A stretch of DNA of 58,370 nt, taken from the NCBI RefSeq assembly GCF_021442385.1, contig NZ_MUZA01000040.1, positions 1-58,370 of the forward strand, given 5' to 3'. Below the pieces are notes generated by a model. It had not been told where the DNA came from and did not search any database. It saw only the letters and a program-made list of their open reading frames with translations. Origin of the DNA: Micromonospora sp. MH99 (GTDB taxonomy: Bacteria > Actinomycetota > Actinomycetes > Mycobacteriales > Micromonosporaceae). The translations under genes and the position numbers were made by a program. Below are positions 40,613 through 49,754 of this stretch, piece by piece (positions within the stretch are counted from its first letter, which is position 1; every line of letters begins with the position of its first letter).

Positions 40613-41824
40613 GGCAGGTGTGGGTCGCGTTGGTGTCTTCGGGGTGGATGCCCTGACCACCAGCGGGAACGCGGTGACGAGCAGGCACGCCACGGCCATG
40701 ACCAGCAGCGCCGGGGTGAGCCCGAGCGCGTCCACCGACCAGCCGCCGAGCAGCGCGCCGACCGGCAGGCCCACGAAGGCCAGCGATCCGGCGATGCCGA
40801 GCACCCGGGTCTGCAGCTCCGGCGGCACGCGCTCGTAGAGCGCCACCCCGAGCAGCGGGTTGACCGCCGCGATGCCGATGCCGGACAGGAACGTCACCAC
40901 GAGCACGACCGGCAACTCGTCGCTGATCGCCAGTGCGATCAGTCGGGGCGTGCCGGCGACCATTGCCCCGAGCAGGAATGTCAGCCGGCCGGGTAGCCGC
41001 GGGCCGAGCGCGGTGAACAGCACGTTGCCCAGCAGCGCGCCGGCCGAGAACGCGGCCAGCACGAGACCGAGGCCGCTCGGGCCGTGCAGCTCCCGGGCGA
41101 CCCAGAACGGGATGTAGACGGCCACGCTGGCGTTGGCGACCATGTTCAGCGCCGAGACGACGACAAGCATCCCCAGCAGCGGCCGGTCCCGAACGAGGTA
41201 GCCGAACCCGTCGCCGAGCGCGCGCAGGTAGCCGACCGGGGCGGCGGGCTGCGCCGGGGCGGCCGAAGGGCGGACCAGGAGGCCGATCAGCAGGGCGCAG
41301 ATCGCGAAGCTGGCCGCGTCGATGAGGATCGCCTGGCTCACCCCGAACGCGGCGATCAACAGACCGCCCACGGCGGCGCCGAACAGCGTCACCACCCGGC
41401 TCAACCCGTCGTACGCCGAGGTCAGGCGGATCAGCGGCACCCCGGCGGCCTCGGCGACTGGCCGGAACATGACGTGCTTGACCCGGTCCCCGATGCCCCG
41501 CAGCGCGCCGGCCACCGCGACCAGCGCCACCAGGGGGGCGAAGCCCAGCCACGGGGTCAGCGCGACGACGGCCATGGCCACCGCGCTGCCCGCGTCGCAC
41601 AGGATGGAGGTGCGGCGCAGGCCGATCCGGTCCGCCCAGGGCGTGCCGAGGGCGCTGGACAGCAGGTACGGCAGCGTCTCGGCGAACGCGACCAGTCCCA
41701 TCTTGGTCGGGCTGCCGGTGGTGACCAGCACCAGCCAGGGGATGGTCACCACCGAGATGCGGGTGCCCAGGTTGGAGATCAGGTCCGCGCTGACCAGAAC
41801 GACCAGCTGCCGGCGGGGCGTCAT
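40604..41824 (-). CDS. MFS transporter, probable product exporter
   Basis: A 406-residue protein of about 12 membrane segments. It has the MFS loop motif between segments 2 and 3 (WADRIGLRRTS, about 64-74) and long hydrophobic helices throughout; it most resembles the MFS_3/enterobactin-exporter type (PF05977). The ATG overlaps the stop of the upstream acyl ligase (ATGA), so the two are co-translated. It probably exports the cluster product. Confidence 0.87.
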   Translation of the reverse strand: MTPRRQLVVLVSADLISNLGTRISVVTIPWLVLVTTGSPTKMGLVAFAETLPYLLSSALGTPWADRIGLRRTSILCDAGSAVAMAVVALTPWLGFAPLVALVAVAGALRGIGDRVKHVMFRPVAEAAGVPLIRLTSAYDGLSRVVTLFGAAVGGLLIAAFGVSQAILIDAASFAICALLIGLLVRPSAAPAQPAAPVGYLRALGDGFGYLVRDRPLLGMLVVVSALNMVANASVAVYIPFWVARELHGPSGLGLVLAAFSAGALLGNVLFTALGPRLPGRLTFLLGAMVAGTPRLIALAISDELPVVLVVTFLSGIGIAAVNPLLGVALYERVPPELQTRVLGIAGSLAFVGLPVGALLGGWSVDALGLTPALLVMAVACLLVTAFPLVVRASTPKTPTRPTPAAA

Positions 41825-43386
41825 GTCCCGACCGCCGCCGCCCGGCGTGCGGCGTACCGCGCGCGCAGCGCCTGCTTGTCCACCTTCACCGACCGGTTCA
41901 ACGGCAACCTGTCGACGAACTCCACCCCGGCGGGCGCCCACATCTCGTTGAGCTCGGCGGTCACCAGGTCGATCAGCTCCCGTTCGGTGACTGTCGCGTC
42001 CGGCGCCGGCACGACGTAGGCGTACGGCACCTCGCCGGCCGTGGGGTCCGGCACGCCGATCACCGCGGCGGCGCGTACCTGCGGGTGCCCGGCGAGCACG
42101 TCCTCGATCGGGCGGCTGTAGATGGGCCAGCTGCGCTGGCGGGTCAGGATCATGTCGTGGGTCCGGTCGACCAGGTAGAGGTAGCCGTCGGCGTCGAGGT
42201 GGCCGATGTCGCGGCTGCGGACCCAGCCGTCGACCAGCGTCTGCGCGGTCAGTTCCGGCTCGCCGTGGTAGCCGGCGAAGCTCAGCTTCGTGTGCACCCA
42301 CACCTCGCCGTCGCGGCCCGGCGGCAGCACGGTGCCGTCGTCGTCGCGGATCTCGACGCGTACGTCGCCGTAGGGCCGCCCGCAGGAGCGCAGCCGCTCC
42401 GGGTGCTCCGGATCGTCGGTCAGGCCGGGCAGAGCGGTGATGACCACGGCCTCGCTGAGGCCGTACACGATGCGCAGTACCGGGCCGAACCGCGCGATGG
42501 CCTGGCGCAGCCGGGCGGGCGCGGCGGGCCCGGCGCCCACGTTGAACATGAACATGGCCGAGAAGTCGGCGCCCACCAGCGCCGGATGGTCCAGCAGTTC
42601 GTAGAGCATCGGCGGGGTGACGAACGTGGAGTTGATCCGCTCCCGCTGCACGGTGGCCACGAACGCCGCCGGGTCCCAGTCGTCGCGCAGGAACAGCACG
42701 CCACCGCTGAACAGGTTGATCAGGGCGGTGATCTGGCCGCTGGCCAGCCACATCGGCGAGTGCGACAGGTGCCGCAGCAGGGGGAACCCGGCGGCGCGGA
42801 AGTCGGCCGCGAGGGTGAGGATCTGGGCGTAGAAGCTCTCGGTGTGGTGCACCAGCTTGGGTGTGCCGGTGGTGCCGCTGGTCTGCAGGAACGACTCCGG
42901 CGCGCGGGCGGCCGCCGGCAGCGCCACGGAACCGGCCTGATCGCTGTCGGCCGTGACGTCCGGGCCGGCGCCGCCGGGGCCCAGGCAGCACACCGGCACG
43001 CCGGGCAGCGCGGCGGCCAGCTCCGGCCCCAGGCTGGCGGGGTCGCGGGCGTCGTAGACGAGGGCGTCGGGGCGGGCCAGCCGGATGAACTCGTCGACCT
43101 CCCGGCGGGCGGTGACCGGGACGACCCACATCGTCCGGCAGCCGATCAGGTGCAGGGCGAGCTGGAGCAGCGGCCCCTCCACGGCGTTCGCGACGGTCAC
43201 CAGCACCGCCGAGCCGGGCCGTACGCCGTGCCGGGTCAGAGCCCCCGCCATCGCCCGCACCAGCGCGGCGGCCTCGGTGTACGTGATGCGGCGGCCACCG
43301 CCGACAAGCGCCTCCCGGTCGCCGAAGTCGGCGAAGAAATCCAGCGCCCTGTCCACATAGGTCGCGTGCCCGGGCCCGTCAGTCAT
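41821..43386 (-). CDS. AMP-forming acyl-CoA ligase, ligase 3
   Basis: A 521-residue ANL enzyme with the P-loop LQTSGTTGTPKLVHH (about 164-178), YGLSEAVVI (about 305-313), the hinge VRSRDIGHLDADG and a C-terminal lysine near NRSVKVDKQALR. It would activate an aryl or acyl acid. The ATG at 43386 is chosen because a GGGGG run lies at suitable distance; an ATG at 43401 lacks one. It is coupled to the exporter gene, an arrangement that suggests a late or resistance-related role. Confidence 0.87.
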   Translation of the reverse strand: MTDGPGHATYVDRALDFFADFGDREALVGGGRRITYTEAAALVRAMAGALTRHGVRPGSAVLVTVANAVEGPLLQLALHLIGCRTMWVVPVTARREVDEFIRLARPDALVYDARDPASLGPELAAALPGVPVCCLGPGGAGPDVTADSDQAGSVALPAAARAPESFLQTSGTTGTPKLVHHTESFYAQILTLAADFRAAGFPLLRHLSHSPMWLASGQITALINLFSGGVLFLRDDWDPAAFVATVQRERINSTFVTPPMLYELLDHPALVGADFSAMFMFNVGAGPAAPARLRQAIARFGPVLRIVYGLSEAVVITALPGLTDDPEHPERLRSCGRPYGDVRVEIRDDDGTVLPPGRDGEVWVHTKLSFAGYHGEPELTAQTLVDGWVRSRDIGHLDADGYLYLVDRTHDMILTRQRSWPIYSRPIEDVLAGHPQVRAAAVIGVPDPTAGEVPYAYVVPAPDATVTERELIDLVTAELNEMWAPAGVEFVDRLPLNRSVKVDKQALRARYAARRAAAVGT

Positions 43387-43677
43387 CCGGCAAACCCCCA
43401 TCGTCGCAAGGAAGCGGCGGTCTCCGGGTCGGTCTTCCCGGTGACGTCGCGGGCGGTGGGCGCGCGTTCGGCGACCGCACCGCCGCCGCCTGCGAGCCTA
43501 GGCCGGCGAGGGCGCTGCGGGACCGGGCCGAAGGGCGATCCGGCAGGCCCGGTGGACATTTGATCGCGTCGATCAGGTTGATTGACGCCCGTCATCGGCG
43601 GCGGCTAGGTTTCTGGACCATCGTCCAGGCGGGAGCCGTCAGCGGACGGCCCTGGGCTGCCACACGATGGAGGTTCA

Positions 43678-44982
43678 ATGTCGACCCCGAAGAGATGGCA
43701 TGTCGTCGCCGCGGCCGCGGCGCTGCTGGTCACGGCAACACCCGCCGTCGTCGCCACCGCCGGCGGATCCCCGACCGTCGCGGCCCGGCCGGACCGGGGC
43801 GAGTGGGCGGGCAGCTGGGCCGCCGCGGTCACCCGGGGCAACTCGGTCGGATTGACCAACACCGGCCTGAACGACCAGAGCGTCCGGATGGTCGTGCACG
43901 TCTCCGTGGGTGGCCCGGCGTTGCGCGTACGGCTGAGCAACCTCTACGGCGAGCAGGCGGTCCGGGTGGGCCGCGCCACAGTCGCCCGGCCGAACACCGC
44001 GACAGTCGACGACGTCTCCGACATCGACCCGGCCTCGCTGCGCGCGCTGACGTTCACCGGCGCCGCCTCGGCCACCATGAACCGGGGCGCCGAGCTGCTC
44101 AGCGACCCGCTGACCTTCACCGTCGCGGACGACAGCGACCTGGTGGTCACGCTGCACTTCCCGACGCCGACCGGGCCGACGACGTTCCACGGGCAGTCCC
44201 AGCAGAGCAACTTCATCGGCGCCGGCGACCTGACCGGGGCCGCCGACGGCGGCGGGTTCACCATCCGACCCACCTGCTGCTGGTTCTTCCTGTCCGGTGT
44301 CGACGTGCAGCGCAAGGGCAGCCCGGGGGCGCTGGTCGTGCTCAGTGACTCCATCGGCGACGGCAACGGCAGCACTGTCAACGCCAACCGGCGCTGGCCG
44401 GACCTGCTCTCCGACCGGCTGCTCGCGGACCGGCCGGACCGGCGCACCCCCGGCGTGCTCAACCTGAGCCTGGCCGGCAACCGCCTCAACCACGAGGGCA
44501 CCGAGCCGGGCGCCGGCGACTACCCCGGCTACTACCAGCTCGGCCCGAACGCGGCGGCCCGCCTCAACGAGGACGTCTTCCCCCAGACCGGGGTCCGTAC
44601 GGTCGTCACGCACCTGGGCATCAACGACATCTGGATGTCCAACGACTCGCCGGAGGCGATCATCGCCACGCTCCGGCAGATCAACCAGCAGCTTCAGCAG
44701 CGCGGGCTGACCAGCCTGGTCGCCACGCTGACCCCGTACGAGGGGCACGGCGCCCCTGGTGTGTGGACGCCGGAGAAGGAGGCCACCCGGCAGGCAGTGA
44801 ACGCGTACCTGCGGGGCAGCCGGGAGTTCGACGGGCTGCTCGACTTCGACCGGGTGGTGCGCGACCCGGCCCGGCCCAGCCAGTTGCTGCCCGCGTACGA
44901 CTCGGGGGACCACATCCACCCGAACGACGCCGGCAACCAGGCGATGGCCGACGCCGTCCCGCTGCGACTGCTCAACCTGTGA
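43678..44982 (+). CDS. Secreted SGNH-family esterase
   Basis: A 434-residue protein with a Sec signal (about 1-30: KRWHVVAAAAALLVTATPAVVATA). The hydrolase domain starts near residue 218 with VVLSDSIGDGNGST (nucleophile Ser), then HLGINDIWMS, and ends with SGDHIHPNDAGNQAMA, the catalytic Asp/His block. The preceding 190 residues form a beta-rich accessory domain. It probably acts on extracellular esters. The 276 bases before it contain no gene and hold its promoter and that of the divergent ligase. Confidence 0.88.
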   Translation: MSTPKRWHVVAAAAALLVTATPAVVATAGGSPTVAARPDRGEWAGSWAAAVTRGNSVGLTNTGLNDQSVRMVVHVSVGGPALRVRLSNLYGEQAVRVGRATVARPNTATVDDVSDIDPASLRALTFTGAASATMNRGAELLSDPLTFTVADDSDLVVTLHFPTPTGPTTFHGQSQQSNFIGAGDLTGAADGGGFTIRPTCCWFFLSGVDVQRKGSPGALVVLSDSIGDGNGSTVNANRRWPDLLSDRLLADRPDRRTPGVLNLSLAGNRLNHEGTEPGAGDYPGYYQLGPNAAARLNEDVFPQTGVRTVVTHLGINDIWMSNDSPEAIIATLRQINQQLQQRGLTSLVATLTPYEGHGAPGVWTPEKEATRQAVNAYLRGSREFDGLLDFDRVVRDPARPSQLLPAYDSGDHIHPNDAGNQAMADAVPLRLLNL

Positions 44983-45049
44983 CACCGGTCCGGGGGCGGC
45001 GGCCGATCCCGCCGTCCCCGGGCACCGACATCCTGGGGAGGAGAACGTC

Positions 45050-46261
45050 GTGACGGTGCAGGACCTGCTCACCGGCCTCTACAGCGAAGAGGGCCGCCAG
45101 AATCCGTACCCGTGGTACGCCGAACTGCACCGGCTCGGGCCGGTCAGCGCGGTGCCGCCCCGCGCCGAACACCGCACGGTGGCCGCGGTGGCGGTCGGGT
45201 ACGACCTGATCGACGGGCTGCTGCGCGATCCGCAGTGGACCAAACAGCCGCCGCCGGGTTGGGAGGAGCACGAGATCCTGCGCACCTTCCAGACCTCGAT
45301 GATGTTCCTCAACCCGCCCGATCACACCCGGATGCGGCACGTCTTCTCCCGTACCTTCACGCCGCGCCGCCTCGGCGCGCTGGAGCCGGTGATCCTGCGG
45401 GTCGTCGACGAGCTGCTGGACCGGATGGCCGACGCCGGTGGCGGGGTCGTCGACTTCGTGGCCGACTTCGCGTACCCGATTCCCGCCCTGGTGATGGCGG
45501 AGTTCATCGGCATCCCGGCGGGGGAGCTGCCCTGGTACCGGGACCAGGTGGAGCGCATCGACGAGTTCCTGGACGTGGCGGGAAAGACCCCGCAGCGGCT
45601 GGCCGCCGCGAACACGGCGGCGGGGGAGCTGCGGGCGTTCTACCGGGAGTTGCTGGCCCACCGCCGCCGCGCTCCCGGCGAGGATTTGATCAGCGCGCTG
45701 GTCGAGGCCGTCGGCTCGGGCGAGGTGGAGCTGACCGAGGAGGAGCTGATCAGCAACCTGATCGTCCTGTTCAACGCCAGCTTCGTCACCACTGTCTACA
45801 TGTTCAGCAACGGCCTGCCGCTGCTGCTGGCCCACCCGGGGGCGGTCGCCACGCTGCCCACCGACGACGACCTCGCCCGGGGCTGCGTCGACGAGGTGCT
45901 GCGTCTGCAGAGCCCGGTGCACTTCCTCGCCCGGGCCGCGCCGCAGGACACCGTGCTGGCCGGCGTGCCGGTCGCCCGCGACGACAACGTGCTCATCATC
46001 ATCGGCGCCGCCAACCGCGACCCGGCGCGGTTTCCCGACCCGGACGTCTTCGACCCCACCCGTTCCGGCCCGCCGTCGCTGGCCTTCGGCGTGGGCCTGC
46101 ACTTCTGCCTCGGCGCGGCGGTGTCCCGGCTGGAGGGACGCCTCGCCCTGCCCCGCCTGTTCGCCCGGTTCCCCCGGCTCGCGGTCACCGAGACCCCGAC
46201 GTACAGCGGCAGTCTCTTCCTGCGCGGCATCGACAAGCTGCTGGTCAGCACCGGCGGATAG
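45050..46261 (+). CDS. Cytochrome P450 with altered I-helix
   Basis: A 403-residue class I bacterial P450. The haem-binding motif is FGVGLHFCLG (Cys353) and the ExxR motif is in VDEVLRLQSP. In the I-helix, FNASFVTTVY aligns with the usual (A/G)G-x-(E/D)-T-T and has Val246 in place of the acid, while Thr247 and Thr248 remain. The acid normally assists proton delivery for O2 activation, so the reaction may be atypical. It starts the plus-strand operon P450, hydrolase, oxidase, aminotransferase. Confidence 0.9.
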   Translation: MTVQDLLTGLYSEEGRQNPYPWYAELHRLGPVSAVPPRAEHRTVAAVAVGYDLIDGLLRDPQWTKQPPPGWEEHEILRTFQTSMMFLNPPDHTRMRHVFSRTFTPRRLGALEPVILRVVDELLDRMADAGGGVVDFVADFAYPIPALVMAEFIGIPAGELPWYRDQVERIDEFLDVAGKTPQRLAAANTAAGELRAFYRELLAHRRRAPGEDLISALVEAVGSGEVELTEEELISNLIVLFNASFVTTVYMFSNGLPLLLAHPGAVATLPTDDDLARGCVDEVLRLQSPVHFLARAAPQDTVLAGVPVARDDNVLIIIGAANRDPARFPDPDVFDPTRSGPPSLAFGVGLHFCLGAAVSRLEGRLALPRLFARFPRLAVTETPTYSGSLFLRGIDKLLVSTGG

Positions 46262-46270
46262 GAGACCGGC

Positions 46271-47311
46271 ATGGCCCTGCACCCGGAGGTGGCGGCCTAC
46301 CGCGCCGCCCGCGTCGCGGCCGGCACGCCGCCGCTCTACACGCAGACCCTCGGCGAGGCGCGCGCCGCGGACCTGGCCGCGATCCGCGCCGGCGGCGGCG
46401 TGGTCGAGCAGGTCGATGAGGTACGCGACGAGCGTATCCTCGGGCCGGGCGGTGACCTGCCCATCCGGGTGTACCGGCCGGCGGGGTCGGGACCGCTGCC
46501 CACTCTGCTGTACTTCTTCGGCGGCGGGTGGACGCTCGGCAGCGTGGACACCGCCGACGGCATCTGCCGGCGACTGGCCAACGCGGCCGGATGCCAGGTG
46601 GTGACCGTCGGCTACCGACTGGCCCCCGAGCACCCCTTTCCGGCCGCGGTGCACGACTGTCACGCCGCCACCGTGTGGATCGCCGCGAACGCCGACCGGT
46701 TCGGCGTGGACCCGACCCGGCTGGCGGTGGGCGGGGACAGCGCGGGCGGGAACCTGGCCGCGGCGGTGACGCTGCTCTGCCGCGCCGACGGGCCCCCGCT
46801 CGCCGCGCAGCTGCTGGTCTATCCGAACACCGACGTCAGCGGCGAGCCGTCCGGCCCGCTCGACGACGACCCGGCGCTGTTCAACCGCCGGTCGGTGGCC
46901 TGGTACCGGACGCACTACCTGGCCGACCCGGCGCACTCCCGGGACCCGCTGGCGTCGCCGCTGCTCGCCGACGACCTGTCCGGCCTGCCTCCGGCGCTGG
47001 TGGTCACCGCCGAGCTGGACCCGCTGTGCGCCGAGGGGCAGCGCTACGCGCAGCGGCTGCGCGCCTGCGGTGTGCCCGCCCGCCTCGACCACTATCCGCG
47101 GATGATCCACGGGTTCTTCGCCATGCCCGGTGCCTTCACCGACGGCCAGCGGGCGCAGCGGCGGGCGGCGGCGTTCCTGCGGGAACGGTTCGGGCTGCCG
47201 CCCCGCCCGGACGAACCGGCCGCTGGTGAGGCTGACGGTGACCCGGCCGCCGCGGGCTCAGGTGTCGGCGCAGCCGCCGCCGCTGCCGACCTGGAGGTGC
47301 GCGGTGGCTGA
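46271..47311 (+). CDS. Alpha/beta hydrolase, hormone-sensitive lipase family
   Basis: A 346-residue HSL-type hydrolase with the nucleophile GDSAGGN (about 155-161), the catalytic Asp in TAELDPLCAEG and His in RMIHGFF. The oxyanion motif HGGGW is FGGGW here, with Phe replacing the first His. The last 35 residues are a Pro/Ala-rich tail. It lies between the P450 and hydroxymandelate oxidase genes and overlaps the latter by 8 bases, so it is likely to act in the same pathway, possibly as an esterase, amidase or thioesterase. Confidence 0.86.
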   Translation: MALHPEVAAYRAARVAAGTPPLYTQTLGEARAADLAAIRAGGGVVEQVDEVRDERILGPGGDLPIRVYRPAGSGPLPTLLYFFGGGWTLGSVDTADGICRRLANAAGCQVVTVGYRLAPEHPFPAAVHDCHAATVWIAANADRFGVDPTRLAVGGDSAGGNLAAAVTLLCRADGPPLAAQLLVYPNTDVSGEPSGPLDDDPALFNRRSVAWYRTHYLADPAHSRDPLASPLLADDLSGLPPALVVTAELDPLCAEGQRYAQRLRACGVPARLDHYPRMIHGFFAMPGAFTDGQRAQRRAAAFLRERFGLPPRPDEPAAGEADGDPAAAGSGVGAAAAAADLEVRGG

Positions 47312-48422
47312 GCCGGTGCTGGCGGACCTGCCGATCGTTCCTGCGGCGGCGGTGACGTTCGCCGACTACGGCCAGCGGGCGCGGGCGGTGCTGGCCCCGG
47401 ACGTGTGGGACTACATTGCCGGCGGCAGCGCCGCCGAGGTGACCCTGGCCGCCAACCGGGCCGCGCTGGACCGGGTGGCCGTGCTACCCCGGGTGCTGCG
47501 CGGCAACGACGCTGTGGACCTCGGCGCCCGGCTGCTCGGCCGGCCGTACGCGATGCCGGTCGGGGTCGCGCCGATGGCGTACCAGCGGCTCGTGCACCCG
47601 GACGGGGAACCGGGCCTCGCGGCGGCGGCCGGCGCCGCCGGCGTGCCGTACCTGGCGAGCACGTTGAGCAGCACGCCGATCGAGGAGATCACCGAAGCGG
47701 GCGCGGACGTGTGGTTCCAGCTCTACTGGCTGCGCGACCGGGCGCTGGTCCGCGATCTTCTGGACCGGGTCGTCGCGGCGGGCTGCCACGCGCTGGTGGT
47801 CACCGTGGACGTCCCGGTGCTCGGCCGACGCCCTCGCGACCTGCGCAACGCGTTCCGCCTCCCGGCCGACGTGGTCGCCGCGAACCTGCCGCACGGCCGG
47901 GACGCGCTGGCGCACGCCGGCGCCCCCGGTGTGTCCGCGATCGCCACCCACACCGACGCGTCGTTCGAGTCGGCCCTGCGCTGGGCGGACCTGGCCTGGC
48001 TGCGGGAGCACGTCGACCTGCCGCTGGTCGTCAAGGGGGTGCTGGATCCCCGGGACGCGGTCGAGGCGGTGCGGATCGGGGCGGACGCGGTGGTGGTGTC
48101 CAACCACGGCGGGCGTCAGTTGGACGGGACGCCGGCCAGCGTCACCATGCTGCCGGAGGTCGTCGACGCCGTCGGCGACGGTGCTCAGGTGCTGCTGGAC
48201 AGCGGCATCCGTGGGGGCACGGACGTGCTGCGGGCGCTGGCGTTGGGCGCGGCGGGCGTCCTGGTCGGCCGTCCGATGCTCTGGGCGCTGGCCGTCGGGG
48301 GGCGGGGCGGCGCGCAGGACGCGTTGGCGCTGCTCGCCGCGGAGGTGCGGGACGCGTTGATCCTGGCCGGCTGCGCCGATCCGGCGGCGGCGGCCGAGCT
48401 GCGTACGCTCGGGGTGGGCTGA
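47304..48422 (+). CDS. hmo: FMN-dependent alpha-hydroxy-acid oxidase, probable 4-hydroxymandelate oxidase
   Basis: A 372-residue TIM-barrel flavoprotein. The N-terminal part has VWDYIAGGSAAEVTLAANR (about 34-52), the FMN-proximal VKGVLDPRDAV is near 243, and the catalytic His268 lies in SNHGGRQLDG. It oxidises an alpha-hydroxy acid to the 2-oxoacid with O2. Given the HmaS-like gene at 31717 and the HpgT-like gene directly after, 4-hydroxymandelate to 4-hydroxybenzoylformate is the likely reaction. Lactate or glycolate oxidase activity is the alternative. GTG start after GGAGG. Confidence 0.83.
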   Translation: MAEPVLADLPIVPAAAVTFADYGQRARAVLAPDVWDYIAGGSAAEVTLAANRAALDRVAVLPRVLRGNDAVDLGARLLGRPYAMPVGVAPMAYQRLVHPDGEPGLAAAAGAAGVPYLASTLSSTPIEEITEAGADVWFQLYWLRDRALVRDLLDRVVAAGCHALVVTVDVPVLGRRPRDLRNAFRLPADVVAANLPHGRDALAHAGAPGVSAIATHTDASFESALRWADLAWLREHVDLPLVVKGVLDPRDAVEAVRIGADAVVVSNHGGRQLDGTPASVTMLPEVVDAVGDGAQVLLDSGIRGGTDVLRALALGAAGVLVGRPMLWALAVGGRGGAQDALALLAAEVRDALILAGCADPAAAAELRTLGVG

Positions 48423-49754
48423 GTGGTGACACCGACCGAGGCGGTCGACCTGAGCGTCGCCGACCTGCACCCCGCGCTGGGTGACCCGGCGCTGACCTCG
48501 ATGAACTTCCTCAACGAGGTGTCCGAACGCTATCCGGCGGCGGTGTCGCTCGCGGCCGGACGCCCGTACGAGGAGTTCTTCGACGTCGCGGCGGTGCACC
48601 GGCACCTGGACACGTTCCACCGGCACCTCGTCGACGACCTGGGTCACACGCCCGAGCAGGCCCGACGGCTGCTGTTGCAGTACGGCCGGACCAAGGGCGT
48701 CGTGCACCACCTCATCGCCCGCAACCTCGCGGTCGACGAGGGGATCACTGTCGACCCGGAGGCCGTCGTGGTGACCGTCGGCTGCCAGGAGGCGATGTTC
48801 CTGGTGCTGCGGGCGTTGCGGGCCGGCCCGCAGGACGTGCTGCTGGCGGTCGCCCCGACCTACGTGGGGCTGACCGGGGCGGCCCGGCTGGTGGACCTGC
48901 CGGTGTGGCCGGTCGCCGGTGGACCGTCCGGTGTGGACCTGGCGGACCTGCGCGCGCAGGTCCGCCGAGCCCGGGCGGAGGGTCTTCGGCCGCGCGCCTG
49001 CTACGTGCTGCCGGACTTCGCCAACCCGTCCGGGATCAGCATGAGCGTCCCGGACCGGCAGCGGCTGCTGGCGCTGGCCGCCGAGGAGGACCTGCTGCTG
49101 CTGGAGGACAACCCGTATGGGTTGTTCCCCGTCGACGAGGGGCCGCGCCCGCCCACGCTCAAGGCGCTGGACACCGACCGGCGGGTGGTCTACCTCGGCT
49201 CGTTCGCCAAGACGGTGCTGCCGGGGGCGCGGGTCGGCTACGTGGTCGCCGACCAGCGGGTGGCCGGCTCCGACGGTCGGGTGGGCCCGCTCGCCGACCA
49301 GCTCGCGATGATCAAGAGCATGGTCACGGTGAACACCTCACCTATCGCGCAGGCGGTGATCGGTGGGCGGTTGCTGGAGCACGGGTGCAGCCTGGTGCCC
49401 GCGAACACCCGGGAGCGGGCCGCGTACGCCCGCAATCTGCGTCACCTGGTCGCCGGGCTGGCCCGGCGTTTCCCCGATAAGCCGGACCGGCCGGCGGCGG
49501 TGCGGTGGACGGTGCCGGCCGGCGGGTTCTTCGTGGTGGTGACAGTGCCGTTCGCTGTCGACGACGCGCTGCTGGACACCTCGGCGCGTGACTACGGGGT
49601 GCTCTGGACGCCGATGGCGCACTTCTACGACGACACGGCGCCGGTGTGCGCGCTGCGGTTGTCGGTGAGCGCGGTGACACCCGAGCAGATCGACAGGGGG
49701 TTGGACCGGCTCGCCGCCCTCATCGCTGACGAGCTCCTGCGTGGACGGTCATAA
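48423..49754 (+). CDS. hpgT: PLP-dependent aminotransferase, probable 4-hydroxyphenylglycine aminotransferase
   Basis: A 443-residue fold-type I aminotransferase with VLPDFANPSGISMS (about 195-208), LLLLEDNPYGLF and the PLP lysine K263 in YLGSFAKTVLPG. The opening MNFLNEVSERYPAAVSLAAG fits the HpgT-like branch. HpgT transaminates 4-hydroxybenzoylformate to L-4-hydroxyphenylglycine using tyrosine as donor. The start directly abuts the oxidase stop. Kynurenine-aminotransferase-like activity is possible from family alone, so the call rests partly on context. Confidence 0.8.
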   Translation: MVTPTEAVDLSVADLHPALGDPALTSMNFLNEVSERYPAAVSLAAGRPYEEFFDVAAVHRHLDTFHRHLVDDLGHTPEQARRLLLQYGRTKGVVHHLIARNLAVDEGITVDPEAVVVTVGCQEAMFLVLRALRAGPQDVLLAVAPTYVGLTGAARLVDLPVWPVAGGPSGVDLADLRAQVRRARAEGLRPRACYVLPDFANPSGISMSVPDRQRLLALAAEEDLLLLEDNPYGLFPVDEGPRPPTLKALDTDRRVVYLGSFAKTVLPGARVGYVVADQRVAGSDGRVGPLADQLAMIKSMVTVNTSPIAQAVIGGRLLEHGCSLVPANTRERAAYARNLRHLVAGLARRFPDKPDRPAAVRWTVPAGGFFVVVTVPFAVDDALLDTSARDYGVLWTPMAHFYDDTAPVCALRLSVSAVTPEQIDRGLDRLAALIADELLRGRS

